A DNA stretch of 64,000 bases. Origin: Acidobacteriota bacterium. GTDB taxonomy: Bacteria; Acidobacteriota; Thermoanaerobaculia; Multivoradales; J023. The translations under genes were made by a program, and so were the position numbers. Positions 17,537 through 26,800 of this stretch are shown in pieces. Positions within the stretch are counted from its first letter, which is position 1. Each line of letters starts with the position of its first letter. The DNA is taken from assembly GCA_029263395.1 (NCBI GenBank), contig JAJCXO010000234.1, positions 60,326 to 124,325 on the forward strand, in the 5' to 3' direction. The notes beneath the pieces were generated by a model that saw nothing but the letters and a program-made list of their open reading frames with translations, was not told the DNA's origin and made no database searches.

Positions 17537-20437
17537 TCAGAAACGTAAACCCAGCGTCAGGCGATAGCTGCGAGGAGCTTGTAGATCGCGCACGGTACGC
17601 GGCAAACCGAAACGACCGAAGTCGACCTCGCTATCGGCCGCGAGCTGTTGCGAATCGTTGGTGAGATTGAAGATCTCAGCCCGCACCTCGAGCTCCAACT
17701 CGCGCAGCACTTTGACCGCCAGATCGGCGCTGATATCCCATTGAAATGTCCCGGATAGCCGCTCTGAGCCTCGCGGTGTCAGAAAACGAACACCGAACTG
17801 ATCGTCCCGCTCGCGCTGAAACGGTACGCCATCTCGATACCGCATGGACGACCCGAGAGACACCAACGAACGTCCAAAAGGGATCTGGTAGGTGCCGAAA
17901 ACACCCAGCTGATGCGGCCGATCATAAGGTGCTGGACCGAAACGATTGACCACGTTGACATCGGTGAGATCTTGGAAATCGGCGAACGTATCGAGTCCGT
18001 CATTGGTGAACAGGTTACCGACGGCTTCACTCCAGGTATAACTACCGAGGAGCTGCCAGTTGTTGGCGAAGCGTCGTTGGACGAGCAACTGCACCGCACG
18101 ATATTCGCGCCGGGCTTGGTCCAGGTTACGCACATCTGTCACCACGTTGCCGTCTACCGGCGTCAGGACGTCATCCCACAGGTCTTGCCACTTTCGGTCG
18201 ATGTAGTTCAGGCTGAGGCCGGTTAGCGGGGTCAGTTGACGTTTGAAGCCGATCACAAACTCGTCAACCGACGAACGGTCGAGCCGTGCGTTGGGATCAG
18301 CGGGTTGGACCCGAAAAAATGGCACGACGTCGACCGCCTGCCAGCAGAACGAGTCGAGATTGGTCGGATCCTCCCCGAAGCAAAACTCGTCTCCCAGCCA
18401 TTCGTAGTCGACATAACCACTGATCGAATCTTGTTGTTCGAAAGTGTCGACATAGGCTTGTAGGAACGGCTCTGAGTAGCGCCCCCAACCGGCGGTGAGC
18501 AGTGTTCGATTGTCGCCGATCGGATCCCAGGACAGGCTCAAGCGCGGCACGATGCTGTCGTCATCAACTACCGTGCCTCCGAAGGTATCCTTGCCTTCGG
18601 TCGCCTCGAACCGTGCCCCGACTGTAATCACCAAACGATCCCAACTGATCGAATCCGAGGCATACACCGCGAGGGTCTCCTCTTCGCTGCGATGCACCGG
18701 CCGGGGCAGGAAGTTGAAGAAACTGAACGGCGGGAAGGTGCCGCTGGCGCTGTCGAACGACTGGCATTCGCCGAAAAAGAAACACGCGTCATCGAAGTCG
18801 AGATCGAGAAACAATTGACCGGTGACCGGCATACCGGTGGTGCGATCGACACCGGCACGACCGGGCACCTGGAAATTGCGCTCCGACTCCGTCGTTTGGT
18901 AATCGACTCCAACTTGCAGCTCGTGATCGGCACCAGCCGCGGCAAAAAAGGAATTGAATGCCAGATTGCCTTGATCACGGGGTCGCATGGACGTCCCCTC
19001 CTGCACCGAGCCGTTGAACAGTACCAGGCGGTCGACGAAGGCCCCGCCATCCTCAAACGGTTCGAGGTCGAACGACAGGTGCGGTGCATCGAACGTCACG
19101 CCGCTGGAGTTACGACCCGATCGCGTCAACTCGCGATCCTGATGGGCCAGAGTCAGCGCAAACGAATTCTTCTGACTCAGCACGCCATTCCACTGCAGCT
19201 TGGTGAAGCGCCCGTCTTGTGCACCGTCTTGTAGCGCAAAAAGATCGCCGGGAATGGGTTCGATCCCCCGGTTGCCAGAGTTGCTGGCGCCGCCGGAAGG
19301 CAGCCGGTTCTCCGCCGGGTTGTCGTTGAACGGCGAAAAGACCGTCCCCACCGCCGAGTCGGCGGTATGTTGCAATTCAATGCTGTTCTGCGGATTGGCC
19401 TGCCAACTCAACTTGATGGTTGTGCTGTCGAGCTGATTATCCTCGTTCCACAACCCTTGTTGTTCACTCGGCTGGAGAAACGACCGGGTCGTATCTTCGA
19501 AAGCACCAAAGAACCACAGATGGTCGAGGATGATCGGGCCGCCCAAAGCCAACGCTAAGCTCGAGTCGATGTTGTCAGGACCGGCGTTGGCGGCATCCAC
19601 CTGGGATTGGATGTGATCGACGACGCTGGCAGGATAGTCGTAGTCGTCATTCCAGTCATTGTTGCTCGACAACACGCGGGCCACGCCGGAAAATTCATTG
19701 CTGCCGGAACGCGTCACGACGTTGATCACCGCACCTGATGCCCGGCTGTAGGTTGCCGGCGCGGCGGCGGTGGTGACCTCCACCTGATCGATCGCCTCAA
19801 AGCCGACATTGAGACCAAATAGCCCAGTGGTCGGATCGGTCGTGTCGACACCATCGATCAGAAACAGGTTGCTGCTGCGCAAGGCTCCCGAGACGTTGGG
19901 ATTGCCATCTTCGCCACCGTTGACGCCAGGCAGCAACAACGCAACACTCTGGTAGAAGCGCTGCACCGGTAATTGATCTAGAAACTCGAGGCTGATGGTG
20001 GCACCCACCCGATTGTCGAACCGATCGACGATCGGCGCCTCGGCGACCACCTGGATCCAATCCTCGACCTCCGGTGGTACAGCGGCAGCCCCTGGTTCTC
20101 GTAGCTGCAATTGTACATCCGTGCTTTGGCTAACGTGGACCGACACCATCTCGGCAGCGGCACTCAACCCCAAAAGCTCGGCGGTCACACGATAGCTGCC
20201 GACCCCGAGGGCTGGGAAACGAAACCGGCCCGCGGCATCGGTCAACCCACGGCGCTGGACCTGAGGTCCTGCCGCCAGCACCTCGACCCCTTGCACTGCA
20301 TTGCCGGCGGCATCCAACACGCTACCGGAGATCACTCCGGTCTGTGTTCCATCGGCTGCCAGCCGTGAAACCCCACCGGTCAGGGTGAAGATCAGGCCGG
20401 CTACCACAACGATCCAGAACAGCTTAGATGTACACAT
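17537..20437 (-). CDS. TonB-dependent receptor with N-terminal carboxypeptidase-regulatory-like domain
   Basis: ATG 20437 is chosen because it begins a clear signal peptide (LFWIVVVAGLIFTLTGGV); the longer frame adds 44 unlikely residues. After it comes a carboxypeptidase-regulatory-like beta domain (about 40-120: ISGSVLDAAGNAVQGVEV), then a plug (about 150-260) and a large beta-barrel ending in YRLTLGLRF, with the terminal Phe expected by the BAM machinery. This is the OmpA-related or Oar-like TonB receptor type common in Acidobacteriota. The substrate is unknown; carbohydrates, peptides or DNA have been proposed for relatives. The kinase-TonB fusion gene follows on the same strand. Confidence 0.85.
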   Translation of the reverse strand: MCTSKLFWIVVVAGLIFTLTGGVSRLAADGTQTGVISGSVLDAAGNAVQGVEVLAAGPQVQRRGLTDAAGRFRFPALGVGSYRVTAELLGLSAAAEMVSVHVSQSTDVQLQLREPGAAAVPPEVEDWIQVVAEAPIVDRFDNRVGATISLEFLDQLPVQRFYQSVALLLPGVNGGEDGNPNVSGALRSSNLFLIDGVDTTDPTTGLFGLNVGFEAIDQVEVTTAAAPATYSRASGAVINVVTRSGSNEFSGVARVLSSNNDWNDDYDYPASVVDHIQSQVDAANAGPDNIDSSLALALGGPIILDHLWFFGAFEDTTRSFLQPSEQQGLWNEDNQLDSTTIKLSWQANPQNSIELQHTADSAVGTVFSPFNDNPAENRLPSGGASNSGNRGIEPIPGDLFALQDGAQDGRFTKLQWNGVLSQKNSFALTLAHQDRELTRSGRNSSGVTFDAPHLSFDLEPFEDGGAFVDRLVLFNGSVQEGTSMRPRDQGNLAFNSFFAAAGADHELQVGVDYQTTESERNFQVPGRAGVDRTTGMPVTGQLFLDLDFDDACFFFGECQSFDSASGTFPPFSFFNFLPRPVHRSEEETLAVYASDSISWDRLVITVGARFEATEGKDTFGGTVVDDDSIVPRLSLSWDPIGDNRTLLTAGWGRYSEPFLQAYVDTFEQQDSISGYVDYEWLGDEFCFGEDPTNLDSFCWQAVDVVPFFRVQPADPNARLDRSSVDEFVIGFKRQLTPLTGLSLNYIDRKWQDLWDDVLTPVDGNVVTDVRNLDQARREYRAVQLLVQRRFANNWQLLGSYTWSEAVGNLFTNDGLDTFADFQDLTDVNVVNRFGPAPYDRPHQLGVFGTYQIPFGRSLVSLGSSMRYRDGVPFQRERDDQFGVRFLTPRGSERLSGTFQWDISADLAVKVLRELELEVRAEIFNLTNDSQQLAADSEVDFGRFGLPRTVRDLQAPRSYRLTLGLRF

Positions 20438-20662
20438 GTGCCGTACTTTAACTAGATTTCGTCCAGAAACCCGTTTTTCGCCTCCCAGGGAGGCCCCTGT
20501 GGGACGAGCAAGCAGCGAGTCTGTATGAGCAAGAGAATTGATTCTACCTCCCCAAACTGTTGTAACCAAGAGGGTTGGCGGACATTGAGGCGCCGAGGCG
20601 AGTTCCGCAGCCAGGGGGCCGCCTAGGCCGCGCAGTCCACAGGGGCCGAGCCTCTGCTGAGG

Positions 20663-21430
20663 TCAGCGTGGCGGCATACGTAACGCCCCGTCGAGACGAA
20701 TCACTTCGCCATTGAGGTAAGCGTTGCCAACAATCGACGCCACCAGCTGGGCGTATTCGGCCGGCTGACCGAGACGCCGCGGGAATGGAATACCTGCCGC
20801 CAACGCATCGCGGACCTTGTCCGGCAAACTCGCCAACAACGGTGTATCGAAGGTTCCCGGCGCAATGGTGACAACCCGCACCCCGACCGAGGTCAGATCA
20901 CGAGCCGCCGGCAAGGTCATACCGAGCACGCCACCTTTTGACGACGCGTAGGCGACCTGGCCGACCTGACCTTCATACGCTGCTACCGAGGCGGTGTTGA
21001 TCACCACGCCGCGCTCGCCGTCCGCCATCGGCTCAGTCTGTGCCATCGCCGCGGCACTCAGCCGCAACACGTTGAAGGTACCGATCAGATTGACTTCGAT
21101 GACCTTACGGTAGGCGTCGAGATCATGCGGTGAACCGTCCCGGCCGACCACTTTGGCGCCGGGACCGATACCGGCGCAGCTGACCGCAATCCGCAATCCG
21201 CCGAGCTCGGTGGCCGCCTCAACGGCTCGACCGACCGCTTCGGGATCGGCAACATTAGCCTGCACAAAAACCGCTCTGCCGTCGAGCTCGGCGGCCAACG
21301 CCGTGCCACGCTTTTGGTCGAGATCAACAATGACAGCGCGAGCACCGTCCGCAACCAGGCGACGTACCGTCGCCTCCCCCAACCCTGAGGCGCCACCGGT
21401 GACCAGGGCAACCGAATCTTTGATCTGCAT
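20663..21430 (-). CDS. 3-hydroxyacyl-CoA dehydrogenase, HSD17B10-like SDR
   Basis: A 255-residue SDR with the cofactor loop [13 protein letters not shown] after the second strand for NAD binding, and catalytic Ser in [10 protein letters not shown] with Tyr-Lys in YASSK. The proline-rich text [15 protein letters not shown] and the ending [15 protein letters not shown] are typical of HSD10-type 3-hydroxyacyl-CoA dehydrogenases, which oxidise short or branched 3-hydroxyacyl-CoA in fatty acid or isoleucine breakdown. ATG 21430 is 4 bp from the stop of the upstream 3-hydroxybutyryl-CoA dehydrogenase-like gene, so both should be on one transcript. The longer open frame upstream belongs to that gene's antisense reading. 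Confidence 0.85.
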   Translation of the reverse strand: MQIKDSVALVTGGASGLGEATVRRLVADGARAVIVDLDQKRGTALAAELDGRAVFVQANVADPEAVGRAVEAATELGGLRIAVSCAGIGPGAKVVGRDGSPHDLDAYRKVIEVNLIGTFNVLRLSAAAMAQTEPMADGERGVVINTASVAAYEGQVGQVAYASSKGGVLGMTLPAARDLTSVGVRVVTIAPGTFDTPLLASLPDKVRDALAAGIPFPRRLGQPAEYAQLVASIVGNAYLNGEVIRLDGALRMPPR

Positions 21431-21434
21431 GCTT

Positions 21435-22328
21435 TCAATCCTCTGTAGGTGACGGTGGATCCGTCGAATAGTCGTAAAAACCGCGGCCGGATTTGCGCCC
21501 CAGATCGCCACGCTTGACCCGTCGCTCGAGCGACGCAGCCGGACGATCCTCGGGATTACCGGTTTTGCGGAAGTTCTCCAAACGTGCTTCGTAGCCGATA
21601 TCCAAGCCACTAAAATCACCGAGCTTGAACGGTCCGAGCGGGTGGTTGAGCCCCATCTCGCAGGCTCGATCGATATCTTCGAAGCTGGCGACACCGTTCT
21701 CGAGCAAAAAATAGGCTTCGTTGGTAATCGCCCGCAGGATCCGGTTGACCAGGAAACCCGGCAACTCTTTGTGCAACACCACGGGCTGCTTGCCGAGCCG
21801 GCGTGCCACCTCGGCGGTGAGCGCTACCGTCGCGTCAGAGGTTGCTTCACCCTTAACCACCTCGACCAACTTCATCACCAACGGCGGGTAGAAGAAGTGC
21901 ATGTTGACCACTCGGTCCGGGCGCTCGGTGGCCGACGCCAGCTCGGAGTTGCCGAGATAGGAGCTGTTGGTGGCAAAAATCGCCCGGGTTGGACACAGCT
22001 TTTCGAGGCGTTGAAACACCTCGCGTTTGACATCGAGGATCTCGACCACCGCTTCGATCACGAAGTCGGCATCGCGGCAGGCTTCCTCGAGTGAGGTGGT
22101 CGGGACCAAGCGCGCAAACGCTGCCTCGACGTCTTCAGCCGCCATCTTGCCCTTGGCTACTCTCCGGTCGAGGTGTTTGCGGTTGCCGGAGACCGCCTTC
22201 TCGAGCTGCTCCGCGTTGACGTCGTGTAATGCAACGTTAAAGCCAGACAACGCCGCTTGAATCGCAATTTGCGCCCCCATCTGTCCGGCGCCGGTGACGC
22301 AGATTTTCCGGATGTGCTCGATATCCAT
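21435..22328 (-). CDS. 3-hydroxyacyl-CoA dehydrogenase (3-hydroxybutyryl-CoA dehydrogenase type)
   Basis: The 297-residue product has the NAD loop [12 protein letters not shown] near residue 12 and the catalytic region [13 protein letters not shown] with [15 protein letters not shown], where the active-site His is present. The C-terminal helical dimer domain has LPGFLVNRI and the final [11 protein letters not shown]. It should oxidise L-3-hydroxyacyl-CoA with NAD in beta-oxidation or butanoate metabolism. ATG 22328 has AGGAGAGG directly upstream. The HSD10-like gene follows after 4 bp; having two dehydrogenases of different folds for similar substrates in one operon suggests a degradation route rather than synthesis. 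Confidence 0.88.
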   Translation of the reverse strand: MDIEHIRKICVTGAGQMGAQIAIQAALSGFNVALHDVNAEQLEKAVSGNRKHLDRRVAKGKMAAEDVEAAFARLVPTTSLEEACRDADFVIEAVVEILDVKREVFQRLEKLCPTRAIFATNSSYLGNSELASATERPDRVVNMHFFYPPLVMKLVEVVKGEATSDATVALTAEVARRLGKQPVVLHKELPGFLVNRILRAITNEAYFLLENGVASFEDIDRACEMGLNHPLGPFKLGDFSGLDIGYEARLENFRKTGNPEDRPAASLERRVKRGDLGRKSGRGFYDYSTDPPSPTED

Positions 22329-22574
22329 AACCTCTCCTGAGATTTTTGTAGCGGGCTGTCCTCTACGGACGACCGTCCGCTGACCTGTTGATTCACCTAC
22401 CTCCGCTGACGTATTTGGGTTGACGTGGTTCGTGTGCCCCGAGAGGCTAGACCGCTTTGGGCGTCCGAGGCAACCCAGACCCTGACCGCCAACAACCAGG
22501 CCAAGGCCACACGCGGATGATATCTTCCCCGGCACGCACTCCAAGCCACCGACTCGTCACAGGAAGACCATCCC

Positions 22575-22949
22575 ATGAACCCATCCAAGGCTCACCAACG
22601 CTGCGCTTTCGCCTCATTGCTGTTGGCAGTCGTCAGCGGCGCCAGCGCGTTTTATGTGCATCCCTTCATCGCCGTGCAAAACGGCATGGCGGCGGTCCTA
22701 TTGGCGATTTGCGCATTCGGCCACTTCCAGGTTCGCCCCTGGGCCTATCGGCTGACGCAAGGAGTCAGTCTGCTGGTTCTGCTCGGGGGATTTGCCGCCT
22801 TGGTGGCCATCGGTAGCTTTGGCCTTGCCGTCCTCCCCAATATCCTCTTGCTTTGGGTGATTTACACCAATCAGCAATCCAGAGCAGATCGAATCGAGCA
22901 GGCACCCCTGGATTCTGCCCCGGCCGGTGACACTGAACCGCCCGGCTAG
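22575..22949 (+). CDS. Small multi-helix membrane protein of unknown function
   Basis: The 124-residue product has about four hydrophobic helices (near residues 10-27, 35-50, 60-80 and 82-97) and a polar Pro/Asp-rich tail. Helix-breaking Gly and Ser are frequent. ATG 22575 is preceded by CAGGAAGACC, a weak ribosome site. It resembles generic small inner-membrane proteins and no family is recognised. The gene is divergent from the beta-oxidation pair and is followed by a repeat-filled intergenic region. Confidence 0.55.
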   Translation: MNPSKAHQRCAFASLLLAVVSGASAFYVHPFIAVQNGMAAVLLAICAFGHFQVRPWAYRLTQGVSLLVLLGGFAALVAIGSFGLAVLPNILLLWVIYTNQQSRADRIEQAPLDSAPAGDTEPPG

Positions 22950-22970
22950 ATCCAATACTGCAAGAAATCC

Positions 22971-23014
22971 GGCGAGTTTCCGGAGCTGCGGCGCAGCCCA
23001 CAAGATCGACCGAG
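22971..23014 (-). repeat. Interspersed repeat, copy 2
   Basis: Read on the - strand it starts CTCGGTCGATCTTGTGG, then the palindrome GCTGCGCCGCAGC and TCCGGAAACTCGCC. It agrees with copy 1 at most positions over 44 bp. It lies in an intergenic region. Confidence 0.7.
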
Positions 23015-23096
23015 CTCACGATACGTTCTTGGAGGGGATCTCGCTAGGGATCCAGCGACTGACCTGAAACCGGGCACTCGGGCGTCGAAAGTACGT

Positions 23097-23306
23097 TCGG
23101 CGACGTCAGGAAACCCCGATTCACGCTCGATCGCACGGTCGGCAGCGTCAGGAGACCAGGATCGACGCTCGATTGCACGGTCGGCGACGTCAGGACACCC
23201 CGATTCACGCTCGATCGCACGGTCGGCAGCGTCAGGAAACCACGATCAACGCTCGATCCGGGTTTCGGTGCCTCCAGGAACGCACGATCGACGCTAAATC
23301 GGGTTT
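23097..23306. repeat. 42-bp tandem array A (five units)
   Basis: Units start at 23097, 23139, 23181, 23223 and 23265, each beginning TCGG and containing GTCAGGA and GCTCGAT. Units alternate between TCGGCGACGTC and TCGGCAGCGTC, an 84-bp higher order; the fifth is diverged. Because 42 is a multiple of three, open frames with a 14-residue period run through it (for example VRSSVNRGFLTSPT on the - strand), but none has a start codon or ribosome site. Confidence 0.85.
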
Positions 23307-23312
23307 TTAGAG

Positions 23313-23714
23313 CTACCCGAGATCGATCGGCTTACGGAAGAAGAAGCCTTTGTCATCCACCATCCCACTCAGGATACAACTGGCACCGTCACCCTCGACG
23401 ATCTTGAAGGCGGCGGGTAACACGTCGAGGGCGCCGTTGACCCCCTGGCCGGGACTGTTGGTCGTCGCTCCAGCCACCGTATCCACGACCATGCCACTTT
23501 GGGTGCGGACGAAGCTGGCGGAAAGTTCACGCATCGTCGACTTCGCGTTCTTCACCACCACATGGTAGAAGACCGAAACGCTCGAATCCGGGCTGATCAC
23601 CACGTCGAACAGCAAAACTTCGACCATGTCATTACCAGATTGATTGGTCTCGGTCACTTCCAATATTTCAGGTGCAGCATCCTCTTGCTCTGTCGCTTGG
23701 GCTTCATCACTCAC
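23313..23714 (-). CDS. Small acidic protein of unknown function
   Basis: The 133-residue product starts at GTG 23714 with AAGGAG eight bases upstream. It opens with an acidic, flexible segment (MSDEAQATEQED), followed by a compact mixed alpha/beta domain with text such as MVEVLLFDVVISPDSSVSVF and a final strand GFFFRKPIDLG. There is no signal peptide or membrane helix, and no family is recognised. It lies 132 bp downstream of the giant AAA ATPase gene on the same strand, so it may be the last gene of the flotillin operon. A second ribosome site and the gap leave room for its own promoter. Confidence 0.6.
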   Translation of the reverse strand: MSDEAQATEQEDAAPEILEVTETNQSGNDMVEVLLFDVVISPDSSVSVFYHVVVKNAKSTMRELSASFVRTQSGMVVDTVAGATTNSPGQGVNGALDVLPAAFKIVEGDGASCILSGMVDDKGFFFRKPIDLG

Positions 23715-23846
23715 GGGAGATCTCCTTCGGCGTCGGGGTAGAAAGAACGGCTTTCTATTCTAGCTCGTGTAGCGGCCCTGCAAGCCGGCAATCCACCATG
23801 CGGGTTGAGCCGATAGGATCGTAGTCCGGCAAACCGGCCTCGATCT

Positions 23847-26800
23847 TCAACCCTCTTTGTTGACCCGCACCGCCAGCTCTGACATGTCGATCTTGCGTAA
23901 CGAAGCAACCAAATCTTTCAACATGTCGAGGCTCTTGAGGGTGTGATCGAGCTTCTGGCTGATGGCACGATCGGCGCCGCCCTCCGAAGCTTTGAGCCGT
24001 CGCCCGAGATCTTTGGTCAGCGGCATCAGGTTGTCCCCGACAATCTTGGCGAGCTGCTGCAGCAGATCGTGGACGCCAGAGCCCAAGGTCTGGACAACCT
24101 GTGTGCCTCGCGGTGAAGTCGCGAGGTCGGACAAGGTCTCGTTGAGCTTATCGAGGTAGGGCGCCATATCGACCGCCGCAGACTGGGACGATGCGGCCGA
24201 CGGCACCGATGGAACTGGCGGCACGGCCGTGTTGGCGTGAACCGATTCGAGGGCCGCCTGACAGATGCTCTCGAAACGATTCAGAAACACATCCAATCGT
24301 TCACCGATCATCTGCGGCATGGTGTCATCGCGGACCGGCTCACGGTGGGCAGCTGTCGCCAACGAGCTCAAGTTGTCGTGCAACTTGTCGAGATAGGGCT
24401 GGAGCGCGGTGCGTAAGACCTCTTCTGTCTCTGGCGCCTCGACAACTTCCGCTTCGATGACCTCTTGCTCGGTGACCTCCTGCTGCAGTGGCTGCCGCGC
24501 CAATTCGCTGGCGGTCTGGATGGTGGTGCCGATATCGAGCAAACGATCAGAGACCTGCCCGAGCTGTCCCAGCAGCCGGACGGTGGGATCGTCTTCGGCA
24601 CCCCCCATCGATTGCACCCGGGCAAAGCCGCGTTTGATCTCGTCCCAGCGTTCGCGCTGCACATCCGTCATCGTACCGCGCAGCTCCGCCAGCTTGAGGA
24701 TGTTGTGCTCGGCGCCGGTGGTGAGGGTTTGGGCCTCTCCGGCGTAATGATCGTCGATCAACGCTTCGAGCTCGTCGCTGTTCATCACCGCAACAACCTT
24801 CTCGGCTAGCTTGTTCATGTTGCGGTAGCTGCCCTGGAGTTGGAAACGCGGCTCGGTGCGATAAGCATCATCCTGTGACGCTGAGTAGATGTACTGCTGA
24901 TTGACCGCCAACAAAACTTGCTGCACCCGCAGGAGCTTGCGCAACACCGACAGGATCTCTTCGATCTCGACCGCTGAATAGTCGTGGCTCAACTGATCGG
25001 GGGTGGCCTCCTCACCGCTCGCCATCTTCACCAACTTGAAGAGATCCTCAGGCTCACGGGTGGTGAGTGGCGCCAACACCGTATTGGACGTCAAAGTGTT
25101 TTCGATGTAGCTCGACGCAAACAGCGCCTCTTTACCGTCGAGAATGTCGCCCAGATTGTAGGTGTCGGCACGGTTGGCCAACATGTCGGGAATGCGGAAC
25201 TTCTCCCCCGCCTCGGTGTAAGGGTTGCCAGCCATGCAGACCGCAAAACGTTTGCCACGCAGATCATAGGTCCGGGTTTCGCCACCCCAAACTCCCTCCA
25301 TACGACGTTGGGCATCACACATCGAAATGAACTTCTGCAGCAGTTCGGGATGAGTGTGCTGGATATCGTCCAGGTACAGCAGCACGTTGTTACCCATCTC
25401 GAGCGCAAAATTGATCTTTTCGACCTCCTGCCGTGCCGTGGCGTTGGGCGCCTCGGCTGGATCAACCGACGTCACCGAATGGCCGAGGGCGGGCCCATTA
25501 ACCTTGACGAACACCAGACCGAGACGATTGGCAACGTACTCCATCAGGGTCGTTTTGCCGTAACCTGGCGGCGAGATCAGCAACAGCAGACCCATCTGAT
25601 CGGTGCGTTTGTCTTCGCCGAGCGCACCGAGCTGCTTGGCCAGGTTGTCGCCAATCAACGGCAGATACACCTGATCGATCAGCCGGTTGCGGACGAAGGC
25701 GCTCATCACTTTGGGGTTGTACTCTCCGAGCCGTAGCTTCCGACGCTCCTGTTCGAGCGTCGCGTGACGAATCTCCTGGAACTTTCGGTAACCCGGCACG
25801 CGATGCTGCCTGAACGTGGACAGGCGAGACAACATCTCGTCGAGCCGCAGGCGCATCGTGCGACTGGCGATCCGCGGATGCTGACCGAGCAACTCTTCGA
25901 CCTCAACCGTCGAGAGGGCGTTGGAGACGCTGCGGTCGAGTCGCTTATCGGTGAGCAGCAACACCACGGCTTCCTCTAGGTTGGGCGCCAACTGACGCAC
26001 CTCGTCATCCGCCTGGTCCAAGAAAGCGCTCAGCCAGGCACGCGCCAGGCGATAACGCTGCGGTAACTCGTTCTCCAACTCCTGGAGGTCTTCGTCGAGC
26101 TCACGTCGGGTTTCGAAACTCTCGAGGTGAGCCAGGAACGTCTTCCGCAGACGCTCGGCCTCGGCACTGGTGACAAAAATCAGGGGCTTCTTGGACAGCT
26201 CTTCGAAGAGGTAGGCGCCAGCTCGCAAGGCTTCGTGTTCGTCGATCGCCAACCCTTGTTCATCGAAGAAGCTGTGGATCGCCGTCGCCAACTCGCGCTG
26301 GAAGCGAGTGATCGCCGTGCTGTGGGCAAAGGCGTGGCGTAATCGTCCGAAGCTGAGGGCTCGACGCTGCCACAACAGCCGTGACGTCGGCTCGGTGAAA
26401 AACGCCCAGAACAAGCCAGCGAAGGCGCGGGCGCGCGGTGCAAACCGCAGCAGGTCGGCGGTCGAGTAAAGCGCCAGCAGCTTCTCGAGGATAAGTGCCG
26501 CGTCGTGATCGTGCAGCCCACGCTCGTAGCCTTCGTCGTAACGTTCGGCGGAATACTGACGCACTGACGCAAGCAAGCCGCCGTCCGAGACCGCGGCCTC
26601 GTGCAGAGCCGACAGCGTCAGGCCACCAACTTCTTCCTCGGCGTCGAACAACACCGAGGCGGCCAGGTATTCACTCCGGTAAACCGCTTCGGTCTCCGAT
26701 ACCAGCAACTGATCCCAATACTCGCGAGTCGCTTCGAATTCGGCATCGGTCACCGTCTCGTAATAGTCGGTGCCGGAGATGTGAAAAGCCATCGCGGTAC

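Larger units (their letters stand above)
22950..23312. other. Gene-free stretch with an interspersed element and a 42-bp tandem array
   Basis: Between the small membrane protein and the 133-residue acidic protein lie one copy of the interspersed repeat (22971-23014) and a five-unit, 42-bp tandem array (23097-23306). The remaining 80 bases show no promoter or gene that I can support. Confidence 0.7.

Noticed and set aside
20438..20662. Riboswitch (cobalamin type) before the TonB-dependent receptor
   Set aside because: No B12-box or other conserved riboswitch core was found; only a short hairpin (GCCTCCCAGGGAGGC) is present.
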